Shown here piece by piece: positions 3,799-5,285 of a DNA stretch of 5,285 nt. How positions within the stretch are numbered: the stretch's first letter is position 1; every line of letters begins with the position of its first letter. The notes under the pieces were generated by a model that searched no databases, had not been told where the DNA came from, and worked only from the letters and a program-made list of their open reading frames with translations. A program made the translations under genes and the position numbers. Source of the stretch: Patescibacteria group bacterium (GTDB lineage Bacteria; Patescibacteriota; Gracilibacteria; BD1-5; UBA6164); contig JAAZVM010000041.1 of NCBI GenBank assembly GCA_018623505.1, positions 1-5,285 on the forward strand. The letters are read 5' to 3'.

Positions 3799-5285
3799 AT
3801 GAAAAAAATCATATTTTTACTTATGTTTAGTTTGTTTTTCGTTTCAGTAAATGCAGAAGATATAGAAGATAATTCTATAATTGAAGAATTAAATAGCTCT
3901 AATACTGAATCAGTTGATGTGTCTACTTTTTCTCTTAAGTCTTTTGATAGCTGTAATTGATTGGAGCAAGAATTAAATAATTTTTTTAAAAGTTATAATT
4001 ATTGATATCCAAGAGGTTGAATAAGTATTATGCCTATGGGGGTTGATTCTTTAGAATCTGACTCTGTAGCTGCTGAATCAAAATCTGTATCCTCTGATTA
4101 TTCTGAAACAAATGAGCAAGTGGATTGAGTTTCTGAGTCTGAAATCATAAAAACAGATGGAAGATATATATACTATATGAGAGATTATTATGATTATAAT
4201 CAATCTGATTATAAAAACAGACAAAATAAAAATATATTTATAGTTGACTCTGTAGATATGAAAATAGTGAAAAAAATTAATCTGCCTACTCATTTTTATG
4301 GTACTACTCTTTATTTACAAGATGATAAATTAATAGTTTTAGCATCAGGTTATCCATCAGGTAAATTTCAAAAACAAATATGGGATAACTCTATAAAAAC
4401 ATATACAATTATTTATGATGTTGAAAATCCATCAGAAGCTTATATGGAAAAGATTTATCTTACAGAATGATCTTACTCTGAATCTAGACTTATAGATGAT
4501 AAGTTATATGTTATATCTAGAAAGGATTTGTATAGTACTTATTATACTTATTCTCAAGATGGTAAAATTTCTGCTGAAGACTTTGTTCCAAAATGATTAG
4601 AGATAACTTATACAAACAGTGATTCTGAAAAAAATGTAGTTATAGATTGAGTAGAAAGGGATTATAAATATGAAACTGGTTTTGTTTCAAATTGTGAATC
4701 TATAAATTATGTACTGCCTTCTGATGAACAAAATCTTTGAAACCCTTCTATAAATATGGTTTCTATAATAGATATAGATGATAAAAATAAGCAGGTAGTT
4801 ACAAAGGTAGTTTTCTGAAACTTTTCTGAAATCTATATGAGTAAAGAAAACTTATACATAACTAATAATGTATACAGAACTAACTCTTATAAATGTCCAT
4901 TTTGAGCTATGTGTATAATGCCATTTTACTATGGATGAACTAATAATACTTTGATTCATAAAATGGAGCTAACAGAAGATGATTTACTTTATAAGAAATC
5001 AGCACTTTTAGAGTGAATGCCTTTGACTCAATACAGTATGGATGAATATAATTGAGACTTTAGGATTTTGACACAAACTAATAGATGGAATCAAGAGTGA
5101 GAAGAATCTCATACAGACTTATATGTACTTGATGAAAATCTAGAACTAAAATCTAGTTTAAGTAATCTTTGAGAATGAGAAGATTTTAAATCAAGTAGAT
5201 TTATGTGAGAAAAATTATTTTTGGTTACATTTGAACAAATAGATCCATTTTTTGTTATTGATTTATCAGATGATAAAAATCCAAC
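3799..5285 (+). CDS. Secreted beta-propeller-domain protein, 3' end outside window (TGA read as Gly)
   Basis: At least 495 residues, open at the right edge. A signal peptide is clear: MKKIIFLLMFSLFFVSVNA, with cleavage likely after Ala19, so the protein is exported. The mature part starts with a Ser/Asn/acidic segment (about 20-100) containing LKSFDSCNGLEQEL. Next comes the hallmark of the Pfam 'Beta propeller domain' family (PF09826), EQVDGVSESEIIKTDGRYIY (Gly110 from TGA), then blade-like repeats such as NIFIVDSVDMKIVKKINLP. A second hallmark is SRFMGEKLFLVTFEQIDPFFVIDLSD (465-490). Seventeen TGAs are read as Gly. Cysteines are C52, C299, C366 and C372, the last two close enough for a disulfide. 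The family is of exported, WD40-like propellers without an established biochemical role; it is not an enzyme as far as visible. The ECF promoter upstream makes it the probable effector or signal component of the sigma module. Confidence 0.9.

Noticed and set aside
4078..4293. Minus-strand ORF of 71 residues
   Set aside because: It lies opposite the propeller gene and is rich in Ile/Tyr/Phe, as expected from the antisense of AT-rich coding DNA.
4177..4470. Separate 97-residue gene starting at an internal Met
   Set aside because: It is an internal piece of the propeller gene, bounded at its end by a TGA that encodes Gly here.
424..5285. Genes broken into pseudogenes by many TGA stops
   Set aside because: All TGAs are in frame, no frameshifts are needed, family motifs continue across each one, and the residue expected there is Gly.

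Overview
Organism. The window is strongly AT-rich and reads sensibly only if UGA is translated as glycine (genetic code 25). With that code, six plus-strand genes open up, all ending in TAA. Their in-frame TGAs fall on glycines that are invariant in the encoded families: the prolyl-tRNA synthetase motif 2 LLRGREF, the RlmH SAM loop GGAYG, and the beta-propeller GVSESEIIKTDG block. UGA-Gly recoding is known from Absconditabacteria (SR1) and Gracilibacteria in the Patescibacteria/CPR, so the source is very probably one of these. Under the standard code these genes look like fragments.

Layout. (a) At 1-280, on the minus strand, is a small 57-residue ORF with a housekeeping-type promoter upstream. 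Its stop codon overlaps a strong Shine-Dalgarno sequence that points to another minus-strand gene just outside the left edge. (b) At 424-640 is a 50-residue plus-strand ORF of unknown function, followed by a hairpin terminator. (c) At 659-2339 is a translation operon: proS (a short form with a four-cysteine zinc-ribbon-like insert in place of the usual large editing domain) and, 1 nt later, rlmH (23S rRNA pseudouridine-1915 methyltransferase). (d) At 2340-2551 is a non-coding stretch with two palindromic, relatively G/C-rich elements that look like degenerate dispersed repeats, then two hairpins, the second a good intrinsic terminator. (e) From 2574 to the right edge is an ECF sigma-factor module: sigma gene, membrane-anchored candidate anti-sigma gene (TAATG overlap), and a secreted beta-propeller protein that runs off the window.

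How it works together. The sigma gene and the propeller gene carry the same promoter-like signature: an identical 16-base upstream block containing TGTCAC, then CGTT after exactly 14 further bases (TGTCAC-N16-CGTT). This is classical ECF architecture. The simplest reading is a self-contained cell-surface response. The ECF sigma factor activates its own operon and the exported propeller protein, and it is held in check by a single-pass membrane protein whose outer part is rich in Met and Cys. The inducing signal cannot be read from the sequence.
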